64,000 nt of DNA from CAIYOL01 sp964494805 (GCA_964494805.1 CAZBST010000007.1:61012-125011), one strand, 5' to 3'. Counted from the first letter of the stretch, positions 1-8,566 are shown. Notes: generated by a model not told the origin, from the letters alone. Numbers and translations are program-made.

Positions 1-1198
1 GAATCCTGTTCACATCTCTTTTGATGTCTGCTTCGCTAACAGGCCATCCTGCCTCGGCGATATCGGAATACTTCTCGCCCAAAACATCGGCGATAACCTT
101 GCGCGAGTGCGACCATTTATAAATGAGCTGGTCAATTATACGGGCATCGCTGTGCTGCGGTATCATTGTCAGTCCCAGAGTTTCGATGCGCTCGTACGTC
201 ATTTCGCGGATGATACTCGGATTGTTCAAAAACCACCAGCACCCGAAGACAATCAGGTTTTTGAACTTGCGGGCGACAATGCAAAGCTCATGCTGGTTTT
301 CACGCGACAACATCGTTACGAGAAATCTCACGTCCGGCCAGTCACGGGCAAGCTTGGCCACCTGCTCGACATCGGCTTTCCCAACGCCGTCACCCGCAAC
401 TCTCAGGGCGGGGTTTACCGCCCTCGTGACGCCAATCATCATTGCAAAAGGCAGCTTATGTTCTTGCGCAATAGGCAGCACGCATTCCAGAATCAGTTTC
501 GCCCTTGTCCCGCCGTCTTCTATGCTGAAGTCCGGCGGCAGCGAAACCGCCATATACATCGGCTCCATCTTTTCAATCCACACCTTGAGGAAATCCTTGA
601 CTGAGCTTGCCGTTTTTGCATCTACCTTATCGCCTGTTATTTGCTCATTTATTTCCTTACCGTACTGCTGAAAATTATTGAGTATGTTGTCTATTCTCAA
701 AGCCGCCTTGAATCTACTGTCGGGATTGCCGCCGCCGTTCCATATCGGCTGCTCTTTTTTATCGAATGGGTCGTTCGTCATAACGACATACTTGATATTA
801 GCCAGCTCGAAGACTTTATCGACGTATTTGCCGACAGAAATCTCGGCGAAGTATTTGCGTATTTTATTAAGGTCTTTGCTTTTCACATCCAGCCCGAGCT
901 CGTTAAGGACTGTCACCACGCCGCGGGCGGCCTCGCTTATCGGCGAATTTTTTATGAACATCTCTTCCCATATAAGCTCCGCCTGTTTTTGTTTCGACAT
1001 ATTCCAGAAATCATCGTAGCGCAGCTCCGGCTTATATCTGAACAGCTCCGCGATGAGATAGTGATAGGTTAGAAGTTCATCGACACCCCATAGCAGTAAA
1101 TCGCCGAAGGCCTCGCTGTACGTATGCGTATGAATATCAGCTATCGGGGTCTCATCAACGATTTTACTAACCTGCCCTTTGAGTTTTTTCAACTCCAT
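1..1198 (-). CDS. Uronate (glucuronate) isomerase-like protein, 3' end outside the window
   Basis: Amidohydrolase-superfamily protein resembling glucuronate isomerase UxaC, which interconverts uronates and keto-uronates in the cytoplasm. I translated the minus strand from the ATG at 1198; the frame stays open to base 1 (about 399 codons), so the C-terminus is missing. Visible are an N-terminal metal-binding D-x-H-x-H stretch (ADIHTH, about residues 20-25) and, late in the visible part, a WWF segment followed by a Q-H-S-D-A-R motif that matches the UxaC pattern of WWF then DSR then a tyrosine/arginine-rich helix. It starts only 13 bases after the stop of the 6-phosphogluconate dehydrogenase gene, so it is the last visible gene of the sugar-acid operon. 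Substrate is not readable from sequence; a distant UxaC relative acting on another sugar is possible. Confidence 0.75.
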   Translation of the reverse strand, partial: MELKKLKGQVSKIVDETPIADIHTHTYSEAFGDLLLWGVDELLTYHYLIAELFRYKPELRYDDFWNMSKQKQAELIWEEMFIKNSPISEAARGVVTVLNELGLDVKSKDLNKIRKYFAEISVGKYVDKVFELANIKYVVMTNDPFDKKEQPIWNGGGNPDSRFKAALRIDNILNNFQQYGKEINEQITGDKVDAKTASSVKDFLKVWIEKMEPMYMAVSLPPDFSIEDGGTRAKLILECVLPIAQEHKLPFAMMIGVTRAVNPALRVAGDGVGKADVEQVAKLARDWPDVRFLVTMLSRENQHELCIVARKFKNLIVFGCWWFLNNPSIIREMTYERIETLGLTMIPQHSDARIIDQLIYKWSHSRKVIADVLGEKYSDIAEAGWPVSEADIKRDVNRI

Positions 1199-1211
1199 TA
1201 TCTTGTCCTTA

Positions 1212-2663
1212 TCAAACTGTATATGTTGATGCCGCTGTTTGGCCGCCTCGACCGGTCCAGTTTGTATGGAAGAATTCGCCGCGGGGCTTGTCAACTCGTT
1301 CATAAGTATGAGCGCCGAAATAGTCTCGCTGTGCCTGCAGCAGATTTGCCGGCAGTCGCTCGTGGCGATAGCCGTCATAATAAGCAAGGGCCGAACTGAT
1401 GGCCGGCATCGGGACACCGAGCTTGACCGCCGTAGTCACGACCCGCCGCCAGGATGTTTGTGCCTTTGTCACCGCTTTTTTGAAGAACGGGTCCAGCAGA
1501 AGATTAACAAGATTCGGATTCTTATCGAAGGCCTTCTTTATATCGCCGAGAAATACCGACCGTATGATGCACCCGCCGCGCCACATAAGTGCGATGCCTC
1601 CGTTATTTAAGTTCCATTTGTATTCCTTCGCCGCTGCACGCATAAGCTGATAGCCCTGTGCGTAACTTACAATCTTCGATGCATATAGAGCACTTCGCAG
1701 GTCATTTATGAATTTTTTCTTATCGCCTTTGAACTTGGTCTTCGAACCTTTGAGAATCTTCGAGGCCTCGACGCGTTCTTCCTTTATGGCGGAAAGACAT
1801 CTCGCAAAAACAGCTTCACCAACAAGCGTCAACGGCTGACCCGAATCAAGGGCGGCGACAACCGTCCACTTACCTGTGCCTTTCTGGCCGGCTGTATCCA
1901 GAATAATGTCGATAACGTCATTACCCTGCTCGTCCTTGTATGCGAGAATGTCCCTTGTAATCTCGATAAGGTATGATTTCAATTCCCCTTCGTTCCATTC
2001 TGAGAAAATCTGATGCATCTCCTGATTGGATAGGTTCAGTCCCTCTTTCATCATACTATAGACTTCGCATATCATTTGCATATCGCCGTATTCTATGCCG
2101 TTATGGGTCATTTTAACGAAATGTCCCGCCCCGTTTTCACCGACCCAGTCACAGCAGGGGCTACCGTCATCTGTCTTGGCGCATATCGACTGGAATATCG
2201 GCTTGACGTGCGGCCACGCCGCCGGCGAGCCGCCCGGCATAATTGATGGCCCTCGCAGCGCTCCTTCTTCGCCGCCGGATACGCCCGTGCCGATGTAAAG
2301 TTTGCCTTTGCTCTCGACATACTGCGTCCGCCGGATAGTATCGGGAAAATGACTATTGCCGCCGTCGATTATGATGTCACCGTTTCCCAGATGAGGCAAA
2401 AGCAATTCGATAAAAGCATCGACCGGCTGACCCGCCTTCACCATCAGCATAATTTTGCGTGGTGTCTTCAAAGATGTGACAAGCTCTTCGATTGTCTTAC
2501 AGCCGATGATGTTTTTCCCCTTCGCCCGCCCGTTTATAAAATTGTCTACCTTTGAAACCGTGCGATTGAAGCACGCAACCGTAAAACCTTTGCTTTCCAT
2601 ATTAAGTATCAGGTTTTCGCCCATTACCGCAAGGCCGATGAGACCTATATCTGCTTGTGCCAT
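1212..2663 (-). CDS. gnd: 6-phosphogluconate dehydrogenase, decarboxylating
   Basis: Oxidises and decarboxylates 6-phosphogluconate to ribulose 5-phosphate in the cytosol with reduction of NAD(P). The 483-residue length is normal for the long (two-helical-domain) form. Visible are the N-terminal Rossmann segment GLAVMGENLILN (residues about 8-20), the substrate-binding GGNSHFPDT, the GVSGGEEGA loop with PSIMPGG, and the family signature K-M-T-H-N-G-I-E-Y-G-D-M-Q with the catalytic lysine near residue 184. A glycine-rich C-terminal tail ends in TNWTGRGG. The gene sits 43 bases behind a PfkB kinase and directly ahead of a uronate isomerase-like gene, so here it probably serves sugar-acid catabolism and not only the pentose phosphate route. 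Confidence 0.95.
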   Translation of the reverse strand: MAQADIGLIGLAVMGENLILNMESKGFTVACFNRTVSKVDNFINGRAKGKNIIGCKTIEELVTSLKTPRKIMLMVKAGQPVDAFIELLLPHLGNGDIIIDGGNSHFPDTIRRTQYVESKGKLYIGTGVSGGEEGALRGPSIMPGGSPAAWPHVKPIFQSICAKTDDGSPCCDWVGENGAGHFVKMTHNGIEYGDMQMICEVYSMMKEGLNLSNQEMHQIFSEWNEGELKSYLIEITRDILAYKDEQGNDVIDIILDTAGQKGTGKWTVVAALDSGQPLTLVGEAVFARCLSAIKEERVEASKILKGSKTKFKGDKKKFINDLRSALYASKIVSYAQGYQLMRAAAKEYKWNLNNGGIALMWRGGCIIRSVFLGDIKKAFDKNPNLVNLLLDPFFKKAVTKAQTSWRRVVTTAVKLGVPMPAISSALAYYDGYRHERLPANLLQAQRDYFGAHTYERVDKPRGEFFHTNWTGRGGQTAASTYTV

Positions 2664-2706
2664 TGTGTTTTCCTTATTTTATAAAATTGCCTTTAATTTT
2701 CTCTAA

Positions 2707-3789
2707 TTATCTCTGTATTCGCGCTGAACCACCAGCGGCAAACGCCTTCACCTGCTCTAAAGTAACCATCGTAGTATCACCGGGCGTGGTTGTTAAAAGC
2801 GCCCCGTGCGCCCAGCCCATTTTCACCGCTTCTTCCGGCTCCAGCCCCGTTAGAAGCCCGTAGAAGAAGCCGGCCGCATACCCGTCCCCACCGCCGACGC
2901 GGTCATACACGTCAAGCTCAGCCGTCGGCGCCTGATACGCTTTGCCGTCTATCCACGCCACTGCGCTCCAGCTGTGACGACTGCTCGAATGAACCTGACG
3001 CAGCGTTGTCGCCAAAACTTTTATCTGCGGATGTTTCTTGATAACTTTGTCTATCATTGCGATAAAGGCGCTTGCATCCAGCTTTGACTTTGCCGCTACT
3101 TCCGGCCCCGGCATGCCCAGACCCATTTGCAAATCTTCTTCATTACCCACAAGCACATCCACGTTTTTCACGATTTTGTCGAGCACCTCAACTGCTCGCT
3201 CGTGACCGCCGCAGATATTCCACAGTTTTGCCCTGTAATTAAGGTCGAACGATACAATCGCCCCGGCCTCCTTTGCAGACTGCATACCTTCGATAATCAC
3301 ATCAGATGTCGTCGGCGAAAGCGCCCCAAAAATTCCCCCGCTGTGAAACCATCGCACCCCGCCGGCAAAAACGGCCTTCCAGTCGAAATCGCCCTTCTTA
3401 AGCTGTGCCGCCGCTTCGTTGCATCGGTTATAAAATACCACCGGAGCCCGAACTCCACAGCCGTGGTCGCTGTAAACAGTGGCCATATTCGGCCCGTGAA
3501 CACCGTCATGTTTGAAATGTTTGTAAAACGGTTTAACGCCCATCATACGTATCCGCTGCGCAATCAAATCGCCGATTGGGTAATCAACCATCGCCGTGAC
3601 GATGCCGGTGTGCATCCCGAAGCAGTCCGACAGGTTCGCCGCAACGTTAAATTCTCCACCGCTGACGTGAATGTCAAATTTCGTCGCCTTTTTAAATGGC
3701 ACAATCCCCGGGTCTAACCGGTGCACCATCGCACCCAGCGATACAAGGTCCAGCTCGCCCTTCTCCGGTATATTAAGTCCGTACTTCAT
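2707..3789 (-). CDS. PfkB-family sugar kinase, probably 2-keto-3-deoxygluconate kinase
   Basis: Ribokinase/PfkB-family carbohydrate kinase, 360 residues, likely cytosolic phosphorylation of 2-keto-3-deoxygluconate or a related sugar acid. Evidence is the N-terminal GGEFNVAANL substrate-binding motif (about residues 45-55), the mid-protein VGNEEDLQ segment typical of KDG kinases, and the C-terminal family signature DRVGGGDGYAAGF whose aspartate is the catalytic base. The usual GAGD is GGGD here, a mild change. It lies between the LarA-family gene (25 bases upstream) and gnd (43 bases downstream), which supports a role in sugar-acid breakdown. The exact substrate is inference; a fructokinase or 5-dehydro-2-deoxygluconokinase is less likely from context. 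Confidence 0.8.
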   Translation of the reverse strand: MKYGLNIPEKGELDLVSLGAMVHRLDPGIVPFKKATKFDIHVSGGEFNVAANLSDCFGMHTGIVTAMVDYPIGDLIAQRIRMMGVKPFYKHFKHDGVHGPNMATVYSDHGCGVRAPVVFYNRCNEAAAQLKKGDFDWKAVFAGGVRWFHSGGIFGALSPTTSDVIIEGMQSAKEAGAIVSFDLNYRAKLWNICGGHERAVEVLDKIVKNVDVLVGNEEDLQMGLGMPGPEVAAKSKLDASAFIAMIDKVIKKHPQIKVLATTLRQVHSSSRHSWSAVAWIDGKAYQAPTAELDVYDRVGGGDGYAAGFFYGLLTGLEPEEAVKMGWAHGALLTTTPGDTTMVTLEQVKAFAAGGSARIQR

Positions 3790-3814
3790 TACATCTTCCT
3801 TTCTGTCTTATAAA

Positions 3815-5089
3815 TTATAGCTGTTTAAACTTCTCTTCCCACGACCACAATCCCAGACCGGGATTGGAAATGAAAAATATCTCTTCGCCGCCGATGACAT
3901 TAAACCCATCTTTTAATTTTTGCGGGTCATATTTTTTCATCATCTGCCACAAGTCCGCGTATTTGAAATTAACCGACTCTATTTCCTGTTTTGAAATCTT
4001 GCCAGGGCAATATGTAATCGAAAATCTGCCTTCTGATGAGCCGTGTATCAGATGCGCTGCGGCGCTCAAGTTTTCTTTCAAATCATCGTTTTCCTTAACC
4101 AGCTCAAGTACCTTCGGCGTCCCCACGTAGCCGTATTTTCTTATAAGTTTATCTATCTGCGGGTCTTCACCAAACTCTGCCAGCCCCGGCGCCAGAACAA
4201 TCAATTCGCCGCCGTCGGCTATCGCCATTCGTGTCCGGTATATGCTCTTGTTTCCAAGCCACGTGCTTTTATACTCTTTTGGGTCGAGATTCACAACAAC
4301 TTTTTCGAGCGGCTTATCCAGCATTTGAAAATTTACTTTAAGAGAAAGTTCCGCCGCAAGGTTGAAACACTCGATGTCATCTCCTATAAATAGCCCCCGC
4401 GTCGCAAGCTGTCCCTCATCCGAAGTGCCCACTACCGTGTGAACATAAACAATGGGCAAGTCCTTTGCAAAATGTTCGCAGGCGTAATTTATAACTCTTC
4501 TCACCGGCGTGTCCGTCCTGCCCATCATCTTTTCCATCCCGTAGACAGCTCCGAGGAAATGGCTTTTATTTATCCCCTCCGCACCTCCCGCGCCGACAAA
4601 AATATTTTTGTTATAGCTGGCCATCCCGATGACTTCGTGCGGAACTACCTGCCCTATGGATAATATCAGGTCGAAGTTTCCTTCAGCAATAAGCTTATTG
4701 GTCGCAGCAGGCCAGTCATAATCTACTAATCCTCCGCTTACCTCTTTAACATACTCAGCGGGAACCCTGCCGAGTATAGCTAAATCGCCTCTAAAATTAT
4801 GATTGCGAAAAAGACCACGCGGCGTATCTGAAAACATCCCTGCAATCTCTTTATCTGTCATCGGATAATGCGTGCCGGTCGCTGGCAAAATGTCCGTCAG
4901 CTTGTCGCCGTAGTATTTCCACGCCAAGTTCGTAATCTCCCCGGCTCTCGAATGAAACCGCGTAATATCAGGAGGAACCGCCAAAACCTTCTTCCTCGGC
5001 CCAAGTTTTCCAAGCGCAGCATACAGCCCCTCACGCAGGTCTGCCGCCGATAAGCTGTCCCCTTTATGTCCTCGTTTGAAATACAGCAT
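3815..5089 (-). CDS. LarA-family (DUF2088) nickel-pincer racemase/epimerase
   Basis: Member of the lactate racemase LarA superfamily, which uses a nickel-pincer nucleotide to racemise or epimerise alpha-hydroxy acids; the superfamily is known to include enzymes acting on sugar acids. The 424-residue protein shows the N-terminal PPDITRFHSRAG segment (about residues 40-51, the PD-x-TR family motif), GTHYPMT (about 95-101) with the conserved histidine, VPHEVIGM, and a glycine-rich FVGAGGAEGINKSHF with a lysine near where the cofactor-bearing lysine lies in LarA. No larB/larC/larE cofactor genes are in the window. Position between a HAD phosphatase and a KDG-kinase-like gene suggests a sugar-acid epimerase and not lactate racemisation; that is inference. 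Confidence 0.8.
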   Translation of the reverse strand: MLYFKRGHKGDSLSAADLREGLYAALGKLGPRKKVLAVPPDITRFHSRAGEITNLAWKYYGDKLTDILPATGTHYPMTDKEIAGMFSDTPRGLFRNHNFRGDLAILGRVPAEYVKEVSGGLVDYDWPAATNKLIAEGNFDLILSIGQVVPHEVIGMASYNKNIFVGAGGAEGINKSHFLGAVYGMEKMMGRTDTPVRRVINYACEHFAKDLPIVYVHTVVGTSDEGQLATRGLFIGDDIECFNLAAELSLKVNFQMLDKPLEKVVVNLDPKEYKSTWLGNKSIYRTRMAIADGGELIVLAPGLAEFGEDPQIDKLIRKYGYVGTPKVLELVKENDDLKENLSAAAHLIHGSSEGRFSITYCPGKISKQEIESVNFKYADLWQMMKKYDPQKLKDGFNVIGGEEIFFISNPGLGLWSWEEKFKQL

Positions 5090-5107
5090 TTTTTATCCAC
5101 TAATACT

Positions 5108-5134
5108 GTCATTCCTGCGTAAGCAGGAATCCAG
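5108..5134. repeat. 27-bp palindromic intergenic repeat, copy 1
   Basis: GTCATTCCTGCG followed by the complementary AAGCAGGAATCCAG: the arms ATTCCTGC/GCAGGAAT form a short hairpin. Two further copies of exactly 27 bp lie at 6048-6074 and 8567-8593. This copy fills most of the gap between the HAD gene stop and the LarA-family gene start. The same kind of GTCATTCC...GGAATCCAG palindrome is widespread in environmental bacterial genomes (general knowledge). Confidence 0.85.
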
Positions 5135-5136
5135 AT

Positions 5137-6042
5137 TTATCTTTCCCACGCCGGCTTTTCCGGCAAGCTCGCCCCGAATTCCATTACCAGCTTCTGCTCG
5201 TATCCGCCTGCGTATTGACCCTTGATAAACCTGTCGAACGCCTCCACGTAAAATCGCTTCCACGACTCCGTCTCTTTGCCCGGAACCACCGGAAAGAATA
5301 ATGCGTTATTTGCCCTCGCCGCCTTCATATCGCCCGGTGCGTCGCCAATCATCAAAACGCACTCTTTCTCATATTTACCCTTAGTTGCATACTCAAGATG
5401 CTGCGCCTTTGTTCCCATTTCCTGTCCCGCTATTACATCGGTATACTTGGCGATGTCGTGTTCCTCCCACTCCCGCAAAAGAGCCTCACCGGGCGTAGCT
5501 GAAACAACAACTACATCAGCTAAAGGCCTGATTTTCTCCAGGCTCTCCCGCACGAACGGAAATGGCGGCACGCCCTTTACGATGTCCGTAACTGCCTGGT
5601 TGACCTTTTTGCTCCAGTCCAGCACCTGCTCTAATTCTTTTTTCACCTGCAGGTCTTCCGTCTCCGCTATCGCCCTTTTAAGTCCATCATTGCTCAAAAC
5701 GCTTTTCGGGTCGTCCACCCACGCGAAATAATATGGCAGTTGCGGCACCTCAAAACCTCTTTGCTTGACCATCGGATGGCAAGGCAGCAACTTTTCTAAT
5801 ATGAGTTTAAGTGTTTTATGCCGGTTGGCTCCTCGCGTCTTTGAAAAAAGGTCGGCAAAGTCCTTACACTCTCTCGCCGCCTGCGCGACCGGCTGCAGGC
5901 CGAAGCATCCTATCATCCACGGGCAGAAACATTCCCGATGCTTAATCCCCATCGTATCAAACGCGCACCCGTCCGAATCAATCCCGACAAAGAATTTATT
6001 CCTCGGCTTAAATTCCTTCAATGCTTTCGCCGCATCTGTCAT
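5137..6042 (-). CDS. HAD-superfamily hydrolase
   Basis: Haloacid dehalogenase-type phosphohydrolase of 301 residues, presumably releasing phosphate from a sugar phosphate in the cytosol. Motif I is G-I-D-S-D-G (nucleophile Asp near residue 21 and Asp+2), motif II is V-V-V-S-A-T-P, and motif IV is L-M-I-G-D-A-P-G-D with its acidic pair. A long helical cap (roughly residues 30-170) lies between motif I and II, typical of C1-cap members. It is the first gene of the minus-strand sugar-acid operon and is followed after 47 bases by the LarA-family gene. Substrate cannot be assigned; the neighbours point to a phosphorylated sugar or sugar acid. Confidence 0.8.
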   Translation of the reverse strand: MTDAAKALKEFKPRNKFFVGIDSDGCAFDTMGIKHRECFCPWMIGCFGLQPVAQAARECKDFADLFSKTRGANRHKTLKLILEKLLPCHPMVKQRGFEVPQLPYYFAWVDDPKSVLSNDGLKRAIAETEDLQVKKELEQVLDWSKKVNQAVTDIVKGVPPFPFVRESLEKIRPLADVVVVSATPGEALLREWEEHDIAKYTDVIAGQEMGTKAQHLEYATKGKYEKECVLMIGDAPGDMKAARANNALFFPVVPGKETESWKRFYVEAFDRFIKGQYAGGYEQKLVMEFGASLPEKPAWER

Positions 6043-6047
6043 TTTCT

Positions 6048-6074
6048 GTCATTCCCGCGCAAGCGAGAATCCAG
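6048..6074. repeat. 27-bp palindromic intergenic repeat, copy 2
   Basis: GTCATTCCCGCG/AAGCGAGAATCCAG, same length and layout as the copies at 5108 and 8567. It lies just upstream of the HAD gene start, in the leader of the sugar-acid operon. Confidence 0.8.
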
Positions 6075-6282
6075 TTGTTTTTTACCGCAGAAACCGCAAA
6101 ATACGCAGAGATTGCTTTATATTTTTTCTCTGCGGTCTCAGCGTCCTCAGCGGTAAGACACCTTACAATTTTCCCCCGCTTTTATCAAGTCTTTTCGGGT
6201 TAGCCCCGGCACCTGTGCCGGGGGTCATTGCGAGCGCAGCGCGGCAATCTCAAAATGTTTAGCCCCGCAATTTATTGCGCGG
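6075..6282. repeat. Intergenic stretch made of short dispersed repeats
   Basis: No gene seen. 6083-6155 is an imperfect inverted repeat of the ACCGCAGA...TCAGCGGT type; related ACCGCAGAG/CGCAGAG words recur at 34938-34970 and 35276-35300. 6226-6252 carries the common TCATTGCGAGCG...CGGCAATCTC palindrome. 6259-6282 carries TTAGCCCCGCAATTTATTGC, a palindrome-containing word that recurs in reverse complement near 43224-43247. Confidence 0.65.
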
Positions 6283-6384
6283 TTGCCGTTGTGTCCTCCA
6301 GTTCGGCTCTCTTTTTCATTTACTCCGTCCTGCGGACTGCGTAATACTAATGTTCCTCATTGCGGCTTCCGGAAACAACAGCAA
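6283..6384 (+). mobile_element. 102-bp TIR element, copy A (left flank of the YwgA/HD cassette)
   Basis: Noncoding 102-bp sequence beginning TTGCCGTTGT and ending ACAACAGCAA (terminal inverted repeat of about 10 bp with one mismatch in this copy). An internal hairpin GTCC-TGC-GGAC sits near its middle. Two other copies of exactly the same length are at 8456-8557 (same orientation) and 35318-35419 (opposite orientation). Fixed length, matching ends and lack of an ORF suggest a MITE-like or REP-like mobile unit. No clear target-site duplication is visible. Confidence 0.8.
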
Positions 6385-6454
6385 CTAGGGAGCTTTTATC
6401 TGCTCCAAAATACCTAAATTAATGAAGATTTTAAAAATAATAATATAAAAAGTA

Positions 6455-6483
6455 TTGATTGGTCGATAGAGCATGTATATCAT
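6455..6483 (+). promoter_or_regulatory. Putative sigma70 promoter of the YwgA/HD cassette
   Basis: TTGATT (6455-6460), 17-base spacer, TATCAT (6478-6483), about 50 bases before the first gene. It lies inside the flanking 102-bp elements, so the cassette carries its own promoter. Confidence 0.55.
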
Positions 6484-6534
6484 ATTAGAGTTAGTGGGTG
6501 AATTTTATCTTGGCGTCTAACCGGAGAGTGTGTC

Positions 6535-7029
6535 ATGGATAGGCAACAAATAAGCGTAAAGCTTACCATCGATGGTTTGAAGCTGCCATTCAAAATAGAT
6601 AGCTTTGAAGACCGTCTGATATTGCAAAAAGCTGTTTATCTAGCACAAACAGCAGGAATAAATTTAGGCTACTACTATCAGTGGTATCTTTATGGCCCGT
6701 ATTCTCCGTCCCTCACCCAAGACGAATATGCTATCGATATGGACATTTCAACAGGGCTGGATGAATCCAGAAAGTGGAAACTGGACGACGCCTCGCGTAG
6801 ACGATTAGGAGAAATACAAGCAATCTTTACGGAGCCCCAGAGAAACAAGCTCAGGAGGAAGCTGGAGTTGTTGGCATCAGTCCACTTCTTGATTGACCGC
6901 AAGCAAGTCCCCGGAGCAAATACTAAGCAGATCACTGAAACTTTGAAACGGTTCAACAAAGATTTCAGCGAGGAGGAAGTCAACGGGGCGTTGGGGGGGC
7001 TGAAAACTTATGGTCTCCTCCAAAGGTGA
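6535..7029 (+). CDS. YwgA-like protein, first gene of repeat-flanked cassette
   Basis: Small 164-residue protein resembling the YwgA family of Bacillus, whose function is unknown and whose gene is paired with that of an HD phosphohydrolase (YwfO) in Bacillus. The match is in the first half: LQKAVYLAQTAG followed by a YYQWYLYGPYSPSL block (about residues 29-62), like the LQK-x-VYI...F-x-YGPYS pattern of YwgA and distantly of Panacea/SocA-like domains. The rest is charged and helical. ATG at 6535 has a GGAGAG ribosome site nine bases upstream. It overlaps the next gene by 20 bases, so translation is probably coupled. Base composition looks more AT-rich than that of neighbours, consistent with transfer. 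Confidence 0.6.
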   Translation: MDRQQISVKLTIDGLKLPFKIDSFEDRLILQKAVYLAQTAGINLGYYYQWYLYGPYSPSLTQDEYAIDMDISTGLDESRKWKLDDASRRRLGEIQAIFTEPQRNKLRRKLELLASVHFLIDRKQVPGANTKQITETLKRFNKDFSEEEVNGALGGLKTYGLLQR

Positions 7030-8444
7030 TGGCTTAGGAAAATCCATCGCTGATCCAATTCATGGCAATATACTGCTAAAAAAACGTGAAGTAAAAGTCA
7101 TAGATACACCATCTTTTCAACGCCTGCGTCAACTTAAACAACTTGCAATGGCGCAATTGGTGTATCCATCTGCAACACTCACTAGGTTTACTCACAGCAT
7201 CGGTGCTTTGGGAACAATGATACGGATCATTCATGCTGCTAGGGATAATGGTATCGAATTTAAAGATGAAGACGAAGATAATCTCCGACTTGCGGCACTT
7301 CTACACGGTATCGGACACTATCCATATTCCCACTTGATGGAAAGCGTAGACAGAGTCAACCTAATTGAGGAACAGGTTGATGGAGCAACAATACCCACCA
7401 AAAAGGCACCGTATCCCGACCATGTAGAGGTCGGAACAATAATTGCTGCTGGTCAGGGCGACTTGATTAATGCTATTGGCGGAGAAAACAGGGCCAAAGC
7501 GGTGGCAGCTATTTTTGCACGAACAGAAGCAGCAGACCTACAATTGAGCAAACTTATTCATAGCAGCTTCGACATAGATAGACTGGATTATTTACTACGA
7601 GACTCCTATGCTACCGGAGTCCCTTATGGACAAATAGATATTAATTACCTGCTAAATAATTTAAAAGTAAGTCCGCAACGGGTAGTCGGTTTTAAAGAAA
7701 AGGCATTAGCTGCGGTGGAACATTTTCTTTTGGCTCGATTTTTTATGTACCGCGTAGTCTATTACCACAAAACAATTTACGGAATGGAGGAGGTGTGTCG
7801 CCAATTACTAAGGCGTCTTAGGGATCGTGATGGAGAGAAATATGGCTTGCCCGCTGACGGAGAGGAAATCAAGAATTTGGTTAAATCACCAAAACTAACC
7901 ACGTTCACCGATGCTTTTGTAGATAATATTATCCAAAAAGCTGTTAACGATGAAGAACCAATTGTCCGAACTCTAGCGAGAGCAATACAGAGCCGAAATC
8001 CTCCTAAGTTACTGAAGGAAGTTCCGGTGTGCGAAGAAGCAGCTAAAAGGTCCCACACTGGTAAAACTTTCATCCAAAATTGTAAGGAAAAATTGAAAGA
8101 TTTAGCTAAGTCCTCTAAAATACCCCTTAAGCAATTTTTACTTTGCGAAATTATACTGCCTATAATCAAACAACCAAAAAAATTCACTGCAACCGAAGTA
8201 GCTAAGCTTGGGCTGCAAGAAATCTATGAGATGGCATACGAAGAAGAAGGAGAAGATATCAAGATTTTTACTGCTGATAAGAAAGAACCAACATCGCTGA
8301 TGAAAACAGAACACAGTTTGGTAGTTAAATATTGCAAGTTATTCACTTCAAATCTTTCGTCTTTATGTAGTTTACGAAAGCGAGGACAGGGAAGGCATTG
8401 TTGCGAAATTGCGTAAAAAGGTTAAAGACTGGGATAAAGCTTAA
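7010..8444 (+). pseudogene. HD-domain phosphohydrolase (YwfO/SAMHD1/dGTPase-like), HD motif mutated and 3' frameshift
   Basis: Related to HD-superfamily nucleotide phosphohydrolases (dNTPase/SAMHD1-like, YwfO). Visible are SIADPIHGNI near the N-terminus, IDTPSFQRLRQLKQL (about residues 28-42), RFTHSIG (first metal histidine), then LLHGIGHYPYSH where the family has LLHDIGH, and SSFDIDRLDYLLRDS (about 190-204). The HD aspartate is glycine (codon GGT, one transition from GAT). The uninterrupted frame ends at 8416, but from about 8331 another frame reads IASYSLQIFRLYVVYESEDR... and ends in KVKDWDKA with TAA at 8442-8444, like a proper C-terminus; so one extra base (or two missing) lies near 8324-8333. 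It is either a decaying gene or an assembly error. It pairs with the YwgA-like gene inside the 102-bp repeats. Confidence 0.7.
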
Positions 8445-8455
8445 TCTTTCTCGAT

Positions 8456-8557
8456 TTGCTGTTGTGTCCTACAGTTCGGCCATCTTTTTTATTTACTTCG
8501 CCCTGCGGACTGCGTAATACTAACGTTCCTCATTGCGGCCTCTGGAAACAACAGCAA
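8456..8557 (+). mobile_element. 102-bp TIR element, copy B (right flank of the YwgA/HD cassette)
   Basis: Begins TTGCTGTTGT and ends ACAACAGCAA, a perfect 10-bp terminal inverted repeat. It is a direct repeat of copy A at 6283 and starts only 11 bases after the restored stop of the HD gene. Differences from copy A are scattered substitutions only, no length change. Confidence 0.85.
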
Positions 8558-8566
8558 AATAAAATT

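Noticed and set aside
107..1399. Several plus-strand open frames at the window start
   Set aside because: They are antisense to the minus-strand uronate isomerase-like gene, which runs off the left edge, and to gnd; their translations are low-quality and lack motifs.
3127..3717. Plus-strand frame of 196 codons
   Set aside because: Lies wholly opposite the PfkB kinase; composition is that of a reverse-strand shadow.
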